DNA from: Typha latifolia
Lineage: Eukaryota > Streptophyta > Magnoliopsida > Poales > Typhaceae
Reading direction: 5' to 3'
Length of the DNA stretch: 64,000 nucleotides
Assembly (NCBI GenBank): GCA_019914945.1
Contig: CM034109.1
Span: forward strand, 7,122,479-7,186,478
The translations under genes were made by a program, and so were the position numbers. The notes under the pieces were generated by a model. The model worked only from the letters and a program-made list of their open reading frames with translations. It did no database searches and was not told where the DNA came from. This document shows, piece after piece, positions 24,999 to 37,340 of this stretch (its first letter is position 1; every line of letters starts with the position of its first letter).

Positions 24999-27900
24999 CT
25001 ATGCGGTTCGACCGTACTGCAACATCATGACGAGATGATCCGCGACCAATGATTGTCGAATCGACGACAATGCCACCCTCGAACACCAGATGCTGTCGCG
25101 AACTTGCTGCAACGTCAACACCGGAAGAAGACGTCGTCCTCTGCATCTAATCTCCACCTGTATTTATTTATTCATTTTATTCTCGCAAAGATTAGTTTGA
25201 TATGCATGCATAAGAACTAAAGCTTAGATCTCTAAAATTAATTATACCATGGGTGGCCCAAACTTGAAGTTAAGCAACTTAATCCAACGGTGTCAGTTTA
25301 AACTTGGAAAAAGATTTCCATTAATTAGGTGGGGAGGCTGCTAAGATTGCATTAATAATGTATAGGTATGGTTGTCTTTTCAAAGTGATGTTATAGGTAC
25401 AATGCATGGGGCCAAACTGTGATGCCGTCTATTTAAATTATTCACATCAACGTATGACGTTAAAAGTTCCATTTTCCGGCAGATAATACGTGGTTGAACA
25501 TAGACGGTGGATTAGGGATAGAGGCATTGGATTTAATGGTGACATTAAGGAATTAAATCGCATTCCCATAATACCCATTTCATTTGGAATAATCCTTTCT
25601 CTCCGTAGACAAGGCCGTGTTGACTATATTACAAATAATGCCCTCTATTTTTATTCTTTATAGATAGATACCAAACCATAATCCAAACGATTAATAAATA
25701 AATATATATATATATTTTAACTCGACCATCGGATTAACTTAACTATAAAACTAAGTTAAGTCTCTAAAATAGTTTAAAGGCAAACTAAAGTAACAATTTT
25801 AACAAAATATGAATCATACCAAACCTCTAAAGCAGTAAAATCGCATCTAAATATCAATAGATCCACAGGTATTGTTGTTTAATCTCAAATATCATAAAAT
25901 AATGAGATAAAGGTAATATAACAATATTAATTTAAAATAGGCAAAATAGTCGAGACTTTCTATTATATTCTAGTTTAGTTTATTTATAATATAGTTAAAA
26001 TGTAGAGTGTTATTTATAATTTTCTGTTAAGATAATTTAAGCAGGACTAAGTCAATGTCTAAAATCGAGCCATGTGCAAGATAATCATACATTTATTAAA
26101 TCCCAGCACGAGAATTAATGCACGATCCATGATTTGCTCCCTTAATTAGCTGTCATTCTTGCATGTCTCATTTCAACAAGACTAACTAATCATCTTTTAG
26201 TACTAAGCACGTACTAATTTTTGCTCTTCTAAAAAAAACCTACCTAAGAAATAAAATAATAATAATAATAATAATAATAATAAAGGCTTTTCATCATCGG
26301 TAGAGAGAGAGAGAGAGAGAGAGAAGAAGACAAGAATATTGATCCAAAATGTACGCCGAAGAGGTCGGTGTTATTTCCCCCCCCTTTCACTACCTAACGT
26401 TACACTACACAACAAAATTGCATGCACGTCGCCCTCGTGCATTGCATGTTAGGTTTTTATTTTTCTTCTCATCCTACTTCAAACCAATTCAATGTTGTCT
26501 TTCTAATTCTTGCTCAAATATATCACATTGTCAATGCACGGAATAGCATCCCCCTTGGCATATTTATAATCGACTATTTGACTTAAATTATAGTTTATCT
26601 ACAAGTTTACATTAATGATGCCTGTCTTTTTCGTATGTACTATATTTTTATTCTTACTGCACGGAAATTAAAGACATTATCACTCCTCTGCACTGTAGAT
26701 AACTCCTCCACCATGTTCTCTTTACAACCAAACAGCACTAAAGGCCAATCAAACCCTAATAATGGAGACAACTCTCTCCCTCATGTATTTCTTCCATGCA
26801 CTATAATTAAATTGTAGAACTATGGAAAGGAGAGAGTGGTCCTTTCCCTTTCTAAGGATCATTCTTCTGATTGCTTTCAACCACACCAACATGGAATTAA
26901 TGCATGATTCACTTTTCCTAGATATGTACAGTTACCCTTCACTCCATGCACACACATACCTTTCCTCCAACGCTTCATCAATCATCATATGACAAATTCC
27001 TATGTGCAAATTGATCACTTGTGGGCCTGAAATGGGACAATGATGAGAGACTTCATATAACAAAAATCCCACAAAGTGCACCACCACTTGAGCCCTCTTG
27101 ATGGCTCCTCTAACCTCAATCCTTGGCTTGTTAGGGTTAGGTGTGAGGTCTAGTCTAGGATTAAAGAGGTGAGAGGGTGACGTGAGACCAACGAGAGCAT
27201 GACATGTGATAGATCCAAGAGCATGCAAAAGTTCCACGTATTTTAATTAAGCTAGGGCTTGTCTTAATTTTGTACGGGGTACCTTTGTGTAAGCTATTTA
27301 ATTAGGCCATAATTAAAGTCCAATTGGCTATAAATAAAGAAAGAAGAGACGAACTAATAAAACAAAATGGTATAACTTTCGTAGAACTATATATAGATAA
27401 ATGGCCCTAATCATGGTTGCACTGTGCATGAAATTAATGCATGTGTGCCATTGTTGTCTTAATAAATATATGTGAAGTGGCATTGTTTTCTTGATCACTT
27501 CCCTCTTCTCACATGCATCCACTTCACTTAATAGTGTTCAAAATGAATGCATAGAGATGGCCTTTGAAATAAAAGAGTTGCATACCATGAATATAGTAAT
27601 GGAGGAGGAATGATGATCTTACAAGCTCTGTGTCAAGATGATGTTTCCAATACTTCAACAAGATAAAATATGTTAATGCAAGAGGAATGGAAGCATAAGC
27701 TCAATAATTTATTGGGGTTTTTTTTTTAAAAAAAAAGAAAGTTTACTGGGTTACTAAAGTGCATATATCTGCGAACTAAAGAACAAACAGTTGGCATATT
27801 GAACTTCTTGTGCTATATATTGAAGGCATTGAATGCAAGGCAACTTTTCTACTCAGTTGATTGCTGAAACATGCATGATTTTGATTTGTTTCTACTGGAA

Positions 27901-29322
27901 AGAAATAAATTTAACCTGAAGTTGATGTTTGAAATATATACTTCTTTCCTGTATATTATTTTTCAAACTAAACTTTGTGTGCAATCATAAGAGAAAGACC
28001 TATAGTTTTCCAGAAGAGTATAAAACTGTTATATAATATATCCTGGTAAAAGATTAAAATGAAATTAATAATGGTGTTATTCCATAGTAAATGAAGAAAG
28101 GTAATTAGGATGATCTTCTAGACATTTCTTTCCCTCTACTTACCTTTTATCAGCTTGAAGACAATGACTAAGGAATGGAGACAAATTCTAGGTTATAAGG
28201 TGAGGATAGATAGATCAAAAGTTAACTATAAATGGTTGACCAAGGTTAAAAGATAGAATCAACTAGAGCAAAAGTGGGCACCAAAGTTTAAAAAAAAAAC
28301 GAATTTGAACATAATGATCGAGAGATACTAAATACGGGTAACTAGAAAACAATATATTTTCTTGAAGAGAATGCTGAGTTGATGAATTTATCAACAGAAT
28401 TGGAAGAATAAGAGATAGCAATGTTCAAGTAAGTGGGGGAGCGATTATCTAGATACAAAAGAACAATGTCTAATAGAAGAGCTAGGCAGAGAGATAATGA
28501 GAAAATATATGAAAATCCTATATCTCTGAAGGACACTTCCGAAAATAGAGTTAAATAAAGATAAGCATTCATATTGGCGAGTCCGATTAATTCGGAGGAA
28601 AGGCGACATATTGTCTAAGTACAAAGAAATGTACTACCGGAGGCATCATTCACTTAGATATATATGTTATGGATCCATACTTGCCAAAATATTCTATAAT
28701 TATCAAAATTATCAAACCTATTAATCTAACAAATCTTTTATATGTTGCTCTATATGATGTTTAGGAATCATTTTCACAGTGAAACATTCAGTCAAATAAG
28801 ACTAAGTGTTGCATCGTTTTAATTGCCTACCTAAGACAAAAGGACGTTACAAAATTTGTAACCTATGACCATGATAGATTCGAATAATGAATGATTCTAG
28901 TAAGAAAAAACAAAGCGGACTCATATATAACAGTAGCATGAACATTTGCCTTAATTTAGCTATTATTACGGAAACAGCGTACAACGATGCACCAAAGAAA
29001 CAATGCAATATACTAAGAAACAATGCAGCTTAGAATATATTCACTCAACCTATTGAATTCTAGACTTTCTCACACAAGCATCAAATAACTAGATTTGTAT
29101 AAGCTGCTAGTGGATGCATTTCTGCACAAATTGAAATCATAACAGTGAAATGATGTAAGGAAAACAGTTGTACTTGCACAACTTTTTTTAAGTAAATTGT
29201 CTCAACTTTTCAGCAAAAGATGTACTCCACTATACTTCTGGGTATATACTTATAACCAGACATAGAGTTGTGAAGGAACCAAAATCTAAATGTCATTATG
29301 AGGAGATCTTGTCCTACTTATT

Positions 29323-29354
<32 letters not shown>

Positions 29355-30692
29355 CATAACTAAATCTACAAGTTGTTTCTTGTGCGATGCATTGCTTTCA
29401 ATGGTGGTGGGTGAGTAATGACCTTTGACAGTCCCTTACAACCTTTTTTTAAGCTTGGTAGAGATACGTAGTTTTATCTCTATGTTTAGCTTTTGAAATA
29501 CTATACGACTGCTTTAATACACTACAATAACTTTCTTCTATTGATGGCAGTCCATCTTACCATGAATAAGACTTACTTTGTCATGATGGTCAAAAACCCT
29601 AGAGTTTACCATCCCATGCATTTAAAGCATGGCCATCCATCCATCCATCCAAACAACCCACATCATCACCATAGATAACTAACCATCTACCAAACTTAAG
29701 CATGCAACCCATGGAAGCCTTTGTCATTAACACCCCACCTAATATATCACACATGGTATTACCAAAAGCTACTCAACCCCACAATTCTTAGTGCCCTTGC
29801 TAGCTCCTAAGTTCCTTTCACCAACTATAGGAAAGCACAAATGTACACAAACATCATGTACTAATTCCATACAATTTTCTTAATCGTAACAACATGCAGA
29901 TATGTTAATTAATCAATGAGATTAGAGTTAATACCTCAGATTCGTCCTCCAGCCCAAGCTTAATAACCAGGTACTTAATCAGCAATCTAACTGTTATCCT
30001 CCCATCCCTATGAAAGGAATAGGATCAGCAAAAAAAAAAACCAATAGAAAAAATAAACAAAAATGGTACGTAACAAGGAATGTCAAATTTAGTACTTAAT
30101 CCTCAAGTAGCCCTTGGGTATTTGTGGCAAGAATGGTTCCTTTCCCCTGAAATAAATTAAATCTAAAGGCTTATATTCTCCAAGAACAAAGAAATAAAAT
30201 CAAATTAATCAGTTAATTCCAATATAACTAGACTCACTGGTTTTGTGAAGCCTGGAGAAAGAACCAAACTCCGGCGCGCGCCCGCGGCGGGGGGACCACC
30301 GCTATATCCACCGCCGTCATCGCCGGCGCCGCCGCGGCAATCGGCAAAATCCGGTTCCAATTTTCCCGGTAGATCATCGGGGCAATGCCGCCGATCGCGG
30401 GATTGGACGACGACGACGACGACGAAGGCTTGTCGGGGAACAATTCGAGCTCCATTAGCCCTTCTCTTCTCTCGATTTGGGGCGGAGCCGCGGATAACGT
30501 GGGACCCAATTGGAGCCAGGATTTGCTATTGTTATTGCTCGTAGTCGTAGTAATAGTGGTAGTGGTAGTGGTAGTTGCTACTTCCTCTCTTTCTTCTTCT
30601 TCTTCTTCTTCTTCTTCTTCTTCTTCTTCTTCTTCTTCTTCTTCTTCTTCTTCTTCTTCTTGGTTTGTGGCGTAAGAGGGCTCGTGGGTCAT
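24999..30692 (-). CDS. LAX2: LAX PANICLE 2-like protein (RAWUL-like C-terminus)
   Basis: Four exons: 30692–30238, 30146–30096, 30007–29935 and 25157–24999; 245 residues. Junctions close in phase (CA|G, AA|G, then phase 0). Residues 12–34 are an almost pure Glu run from a GAA microsatellite, then Thr/Asn-rich sequence and SKSWLQLGPTLS. The conserved part starts with VWFFLQASQNQ (142–152) and continues through GKEPFLPQIPKGYLRIK, DGRITVRLLIKYLV and LGLEDESE. The last exon gives VEIRCRGRRLLPVLTLQQVR, DSIWC and HLVMMLQYGRTA. This C-terminal module is typical of LAX2-like proteins and related to the RAWUL domain of DRIP-type RING proteins, but there is no RING here. Rice LAX2 is a nuclear regulator of axillary meristem formation. 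Intron 3 is 4.8 kb. A uORF overlaps the start codon. The naming rests on recalled family motifs. Confidence 0.8.
25158..29934 (-). other. Long intron 3 of the LAX2-like gene
   Basis: A 4.8 kb intron, donor GTATTA at 29934 and acceptor CAG just before the exon at 25157. It holds (AAT)n at 26256–26283, (GA)n at 26302–26324 and 29323–29348, and a solo MITE end at about 25970–26025. A minus-strand open frame at 26932–27237 (101 codons) has no recognisable domain. Confidence 0.7.
30591..30660 (-). repeat. (GAA)n trinucleotide repeat, coding poly-Glu
   Basis: About 23 TTC units on the plus strand, read as GAA = Glu in exon 1 of the LAX2-like gene. It keeps the frame, so length changes would add or remove Glu residues. 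Confidence 0.93.
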
Positions 30693-30796
30693 TTGGATAA
30701 TTCGGTCGTCAGAGAGGGTTTCTTTTGTAAAAAGCCGAGGAGGAAGGCACCATGGGCGTTGCGGAGTCGCCGGAGGAGGACGAGAGCCGGGACCAT
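30689..30796 (-). other. Upstream ORF overlapping the LAX2-like start (ATGA)
   Basis: A 35-codon frame begins MVPALVLLRRLRN and ends with TGA at 30691–30689. That TGA shares bases with the main ATG at 30692–30690, a 4-base ATGA overlap. If translated, the main frame would depend on termination–reinitiation. A frameshifted true N-terminus is the alternative. Confidence 0.55.
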
Positions 30797-30952
30797 CTTC
30801 TCATCGCATGAACCCCGCCCTTCTCCACCGTTTGATCATTTTCCAGATCAGGAAAGGATCGCCTCGAGAAGTTGTTGCAGTAAAAGAAGAAAGCTACAAG
30901 AGGAAAGATAAGAGGAGGTGTTCATGGAGGATGAGGAGGATAAGGTTGGGGT

Positions 30953-30968
30953 GGGGGGGGGGGGGGGG
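30953..30968. repeat. Poly-G tract in the LAX2-like 5' leader
   Basis: Sixteen consecutive G on the plus strand, flanked by more GGGG groups, so quadruplex-capable. It is on the template strand of the LAX2-like gene, about 260 bp upstream of its ATG. Confidence 0.85.
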
Positions 30969-33128
30969 TGGGGAGGGTGAGATTACCGCCTTAGTGAGAG
31001 GAAGAAGGAGAGAGACATCCTCTCCTTTTCTCCTATTCTTTTGAAAGGTATTGGAGATCGAAAGAGAGAGGAGGAGGGGGAGGAGGAGAGAACAGTGAAA
31101 GGGAGTCGGTTGTTTATAAGTTTTCTACATTTGATTTAAGGAGATTCATAAACTCTTTTCTATCAGGGGCTTAATAGGAAAACAAAAGAGGGGAAAAAAA
31201 TATATATATATATATAAAAAAAAGTCTACGTAGGAGGAGGTGAGAAGTGGGGCCCGCGAAGAATACACGTCGTGATATGATAGCCGACGAGAGGATTACG
31301 ACAGAGCCCCGTGTCTTTTCAAATATTTACGATTGTGTCCTACGAGTCTCCATTCAGATACTGGCCACTGGGTACGTATTATTCGACGGTCGACGGAATC
31401 AGCGGAGTAACTAACTGAAGGCGTGGGCCCCGCATTGGTTTCGAGGGGCAATTTTGAGATTACAAAGTTTTGTGAACGCTTTTTTGAACCCCAAGCGTGT
31501 CTGATCTGGCTGTATAAGAGAAAATGGAGCAATCTTATTAACCTTCGTTTTTTACATTAATTACGATTTTGCAATGGTCACGTTTCTGGGTCGCTGTCAG
31601 GTAGGGTCCTATTGGATTCGAACCAAACATGCTAGGCTTGACCATCTTTTAGGTCACGTTCAAGTTTGGGTTAGACTCCAGCCTGTGCGACTGCGACTAG
31701 GCACCTTTATCTATATCTATTTTTCTTAATTATAGAATAAGAAGAGTAATTTTATATTTAAAAGGACTCATTGTATATAAATATTTTTAAGTTCGAATTT
31801 TAGTAACATAGGTTTAATTAAAACATTATTAAAGGCTCACTTCTCTAAAAAGTCAACGCAAAAAACTCTATCCTTAATTAGAGACATTTCACTATTTTTA
31901 AAATATTTTGTAGGCAAAAAAAGTGGCATTTATGATTTAGAGTAGTTCTTCTAATTTCTCGTTATTAAACTTATATCTTTAAACTAGAGTATAAAAATAA
32001 GGTGTTTGGTTATAAATTAGGATGATAGTATAATAATTAATTTTTATGTGACATAAAATAGAAATAAAAAATAAAATTAAGAAGTAAAAAATTGACTTAA
32101 ATAATATTGATTTGACATATAAATTTATTCTCATTTTCTTATAGGTATAAGATACATACTAGTAAATAAGATAAGTGAACAGTAGGAAAGAGTAATAGAT
32201 TAAAAAAAAAGAGTGAGTTAAGAAAAAAATAGAATGAAATAGGTAGGTGGTACCAAAGAAAAGTAATAATTTTTGACATAATATGTGAAATAAATTTAGT
32301 CAAAACAAGAGTAATAATATAACTGGGCTTATGAGTGAAATAATTTTTATAGTACTTTTAATATAAAAGTATAGATAATTTGATGTTTAGCTACAAATTT
32401 AAGCCTTGAGGTAAGAAAATTTATCTGCAATGTTATTTGAAATTTTGATCTGCATTAAAAAAAAAAATTGTCCGACTCTTTTATCCAAAACGAAAAATGA
32501 TCAATTTGCTCTCTCTATTCTAATATATTCTAATTCGTAAACTGTAATTAATTTGAGTGTTGTGATATGTTAGAATACATTTAATAGTTAAAATATTTTA
32601 TGAGATGTATGTTATTTGTTATTGTATCTATATTTACATTATGATAAGTTAAATTATATTATCATGATATCATAATATAATAATCTAAACTAAAATTATA
32701 ATTTAGATTTAATTTAAACCTATTTTCTATCTTTCATAAAAAATAATAAATATCTATTTGCAATAAGCTAGGAAAATGGTAATCTTTTTGCATCCAAACA
32801 CCTAATAAAAAGAACTAAGATAAATATTTGTATATTTATTTTAAAGTTAATTTTTCATTCTCCTATAACCAAACAAGAACATAGAATAGTATCATTTCGT
32901 ATATCCTTTTATCTAGAACCAAAAGTTGTCCCCTTCCTCCATCCCTCTCAGCCTCAGGTCTCACCCTTGCAGTGAAACAGTGAAACAAATGCATCCCATT
33001 AGAAAGCTTTCAAAGTGTCAAGATCTCTGTGGATGGCGGCCTATCCTTCTGACATTGTCCATGCATGCACCTTCATGTACCCTTCTTTTATCATTTCGGA
33101 AAGAGATCAAAATGGCCAGGATCGATTA

Positions 33129-33148
33129 ACGTACGTACGTACGTACGT
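33129..33148. repeat. (ACGT)5 microsatellite
   Basis: Five perfect ACGT units; fully self-complementary and a cluster of the plant bZIP core ACGT. Confidence 0.9.
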
Positions 33149-33236
33149 GCATGTCTCTGTTCTTAATAACGAGTACTAGTGATGGGACATGACCTATTAA
33201 TTCTTGTTTAACTTCCAAATGCATCACAAACTCTTC

Positions 33237-33238
<2 letters not shown>

Positions 33239-33293
<55 letters not shown>
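33239..33293. repeat. (TC)n microsatellite
   Basis: About 27 TC units. Confidence 0.95.
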
Positions 33294-33294
<1 letters not shown>

Positions 33295-34298
33295 GCTAGA
33301 TATCCTTACATGCATGCATAATTGCATAGTCCTTTCAAAAGCAATACACTTCAAGGAGTCCTTTCCACTCGAAGTGGTTCTGCTCATCAATACCTAATTA
33401 ATCCTTGAAACATATATATATGAGAACTTTTTTTTTGTTTTTTGATAAAAGAAGCGAACCTAGAAGAACTTTACTACTTGGGAAAGAAAACAAAGGACAC
33501 ACTTGCCTGCCTACTAACAAGACTCTTGCATGCCTCCATGCACCCTACGTACAAAAACTTCTTTATTATACAAATTAGTAATTACTCCACCTACACTTCT
33601 TTATTATATGATTGATGCAGTTGGGTTTTTGATGATCTCATTATTAGGCTACTAATATTACTCACTTACTCTTGATACATTTTAGAATGTTAGCATATAT
33701 GACCAATTATGGAGGGCTAGCATATTTTCAGAAGTGATCACTGGTTTGAACCGGTGGTCAACTATTTGATATTTGAGCCTCAGACTTTCAAATTTTGAGG
33801 AGATCAAAATATCCCAGCTTTGAAAGAGTCCGTAACAAAAGATGTTAAAATATTCACTTGGGATCCCATCATCACAACACCCTAAAGGTTTTTTGTTCTT
33901 TTAATCTCAATAGTCATTTAAAAAGAAACACCCATCTCCAAGGTTATCAAGATTAAATTTTAATTATAAAATATAGTACATCAAGAATTCGGGCGAGAAT
34001 AATCTTATAAATATAGCCGTCGATATCATCTAAAAATTTATTTTATTACTGCATACACTAATTTTAATGATTAATTTAATTCTTAATAAAATCTGTAATT
34101 TTCATCCCAATTCTGGTGGTAGAAAATTACTTATGTTTGAGATTTGTCTGTTTTAATTAAGCTTTATTATTCTGCACTAATATATAATTATTGCGTGTGG
34201 TGCATTATTTCTTATAGGACATTTTGAATTTTCACTTGTAGATATCAATATTGCCTCTCCTTTTTTTTTTCTTTTGTCCTTCCAATTAACTATCTTAT

Positions 34299-34455
<157 letters not shown>

Positions 34456-34934
34456 TGATTCCACAAAATGCAAACAAGAAAAGTCTCACTCCTTTTCTTT
34501 CTTTCTTTCTTTCTTTCTTTCTCGATCCACACAGTACTTTTCTCTGTGGAACCTCTGGCTTCCACATGATAACAATCTCCAATTCCCTGCTACCCACTAC
34601 TACAAAAGATAAATTTGAAAGCAAGAAAGACATGATAAGATGCCTAAGGTCAGAGGAGCTGATCATAATATTCCTCTGAAGGCTGTGTGATTTATCATAC
34701 ATTAAAGATTTTGTGGACCCACACTATGTACGTACCTTTCTCAAGATCAAGGTGTATGCTTCCTAGAATGGCATAGTGGCATGCACCATTAAAACATCCA
34801 TTGGATCTTATGCTCTATACTTCATCTCATCCCTTAGAAGATATTATTCTCATAATAAGGTTTGTAGATGCTAAGGTTAGTAAAAGCAACAACAAAAATC
34901 CATCCATCGATCGATTTAAAAAGAAAAGAAATGG

Positions 34935-34997
<63 letters not shown>

Positions 34998-36599
34998 AAT
35001 ATCAATCTGAAAAGAGAAGTTATCTTACCTGTCGTTCATGTCTCGCATGCTTTACCTTTAAGGCAAGTTGGTCTAATGCAGTACATAAAAAGTGATCATC
35101 GCATCATCTGCAATTCAGTTGTTGCTATCTGTCGGTCTATTTCTCTCATATGACAAAGGTCTAAAGATGAGAACCTATGTTTCCTTTGCCCTAAGAAGAC
35201 TAAGATGTAAGCTTGTTGTAATTTGGCAATGTGATCATCAGGATATGATATATTTGTAAAAGAATCTAGATTTTATGTATGAGAGTTATTGTAAGTGTAG
35301 AGAGAGCTTTGGTGAGTAAATTGAAGAAAAAAAAAAAGACGACTTTTCATAATGTGGTTCTAACTATTAAAAAGTAATTAGAACATATATGACAGAGGAT
35401 TTTATGACAGTTTATGAGACTTAACCCTAAGTATTTTTTTGGTATTACTCGAGCTTCCGCTCGTAAGTTTAGGAGAGATCAAAATCATAGGTATTAGGAG
35501 AGTATGTAAGGAAGGTATTGAAATGTTATGTTGAGATCCAATCCACGTAACATCTCAAAGAGATTCATGTTGGGGGTTAGTGAGACGTAAGCATTAATTT
35601 CGAGAGCTATTAAGATTGAGATATGATTTTATGACTTTTTTCATATAAAAATCTTGAGTTTGCAAGTGCAGAAAAAAAAATATTTTTTTCTGCACTGATA
35701 TATTATTCTAAACGTAAAGTTTTATCTTTTCTTTCTGGATGATTTGCGCATACATATTGTGGAGTAATATATCAATTAATAAGCTTGCTTTTTATAATAT
35801 TTAAGAATTAATTGAGTTTTAAAACCATGCGGAAGAAAGTCAATTCTAAGTGGCATACAGGCATACAGCAATGGGATAATTATATTATAGGATTAGGAAA
35901 ATCCATCACTTTTCATTATTTATATATAGATCCTCATATTTGCTATAAAAAAAATGGGTCGTCTAATTAGTGAATCGAGAAGTAAATCAATTTTATTTTG
36001 TTATCAGTTTGAAAATATAATTAACTTGGTAAAATTTGGTCAACCTGATGGTTTAATTAGTGAACCGTGCAATTAGGATAGGTTTACAATGGGCTAGATT
36101 GCTCGTTGGTTTTGAATTTGCCTATTTGCCATTAATATTTAACTATCCTATTATTTATCATGGCCATTTAGACCTTAATTAAAATAATTATATTTAAAAA
36201 AAATAAAGTAATTATGATTTTGTACAAGTCATATGATTTGATATACATAAACCTAAATATTAGTTAAAAATAGCTGAATAATAGATGAAATACAATTGTA
36301 TTGCTTTCAGTGATATTTTTTAGTTTTTAGAATTATCTATAAATATATTATTTAAATATTTAAAATAAATAATCCTAAATCAAATTGGTTAATGTCCTGC
36401 TCAGTTCTTATTTTGGAGGCTTAATTTTATTCTATAATTAAGCCAGCATTATGATCTAATTAAATATTATTTACATATCAAACGGTAGAGTGTGGTTTGA
36501 TGATAAAAGATTCTATTTGTAAAATAATAATTAAGAATAATAGGGATCTATCTATCTATGCATAATATAGAGAAAATATAGGGTGTTATTTGTAATTTT

Positions 36600-37340
36600 C
36601 TCCTGTCGTTAAGCTAAAGAGGCCCACCAAGCACACTGCTGCACATGCACACCTCGCTTCCGCACGCGCGGTCGTGCGGGTCCCACTCTTCTCGCGCGCG
36701 CCATGCAGGCTGTGGACTCCCGTGGGCCCCAGCTCTGTCGGGACTCGGGAATGCGACTCGCGTCCGCACGCATTACATTTACTTCCCCTCCTCGTGGGCC
36801 GTTCGTTTCCTCTCGCTTTCACCAACCCACAAAACTGGACCCACAAATGTTCCTCTTGCTCTTCCTTCCTATTCGTGGGTTCTTTTTGAGAGTCTAACTC
36901 GAGTTCTACCTTTGGCTTGTGAATCTTACAACTTTTCAGAGCAAATAAAACCTTCTGGTTAGGTTAACCGTGTAACCGGAACCTCCGTAAAAACCCCGAA
37001 AATAAATAAATAAATAAATAAAATATTAGAAATGAACGTGCGAGGCACGCGCTACTGTGGTTTGTATGTAAACCCTCCTCCCCCTTTTCACTCTTTTACT
37101 TCGTCTTCTTCCTCTCGTCCCACATCTCCCTCCCTCTCTCGATCGAAGTATTCAACAGTAACTCTACTGCTATGATCTCCATTGGACTCGTCAGTAAGAG
37201 CTCTATCATCCCTACTAGTTCATTTCATTTGTATGAAGTATTTTGCATTTCCTTCTCTTGGTTCTTCTCCGTTGCTTTGTTGATTGAAAAGGTAAACGCC
37301 ATGGCCATCTCCTTCCACTTCTTCCTCCTCCTCTGACTCT
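36600..37340 (+). other. GC-rich promoter/leader-like island without a downstream gene
   Basis: 36640–36830 is GC-rich with several GTGGGCCC-type words and CGCGCG clusters, then GGTTAACCGTGTAACCGG at 36961. 37070–37150 is a pyrimidine-rich leader-like stretch. A 54-codon frame at 37171–37335 (starts MISIGLVSKSS) contains possible GT donors (GTAAGA near 37191, GTAAAC near 37291). It looks like the 5' end of a plus-strand gene, but no body follows before 43.5 kb. It could be a decapitated gene or chance. Confidence 0.4.

Noticed and set aside
26932..27237. 101-codon frame inside the LAX2-like intron 3
   Set aside because: No recognisable motif; less AT-rich than its surroundings but not enough to call a gene. 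Left as a note in the intron entry.
30385..30911. Plus-strand frames with poly-Ser/poly-Phe across LAX2-like exon 1
   Set aside because: Antisense reading of the GAA repeat; the minus-strand frame has conserved motifs and continues across three splice junctions.
34645..34680. Short hairpin TCAGAGGA…TCCTCTGA as a microRNA precursor
   Set aside because: An 8-bp stem only, and no match to conserved plant miRNAs that I could recognise.
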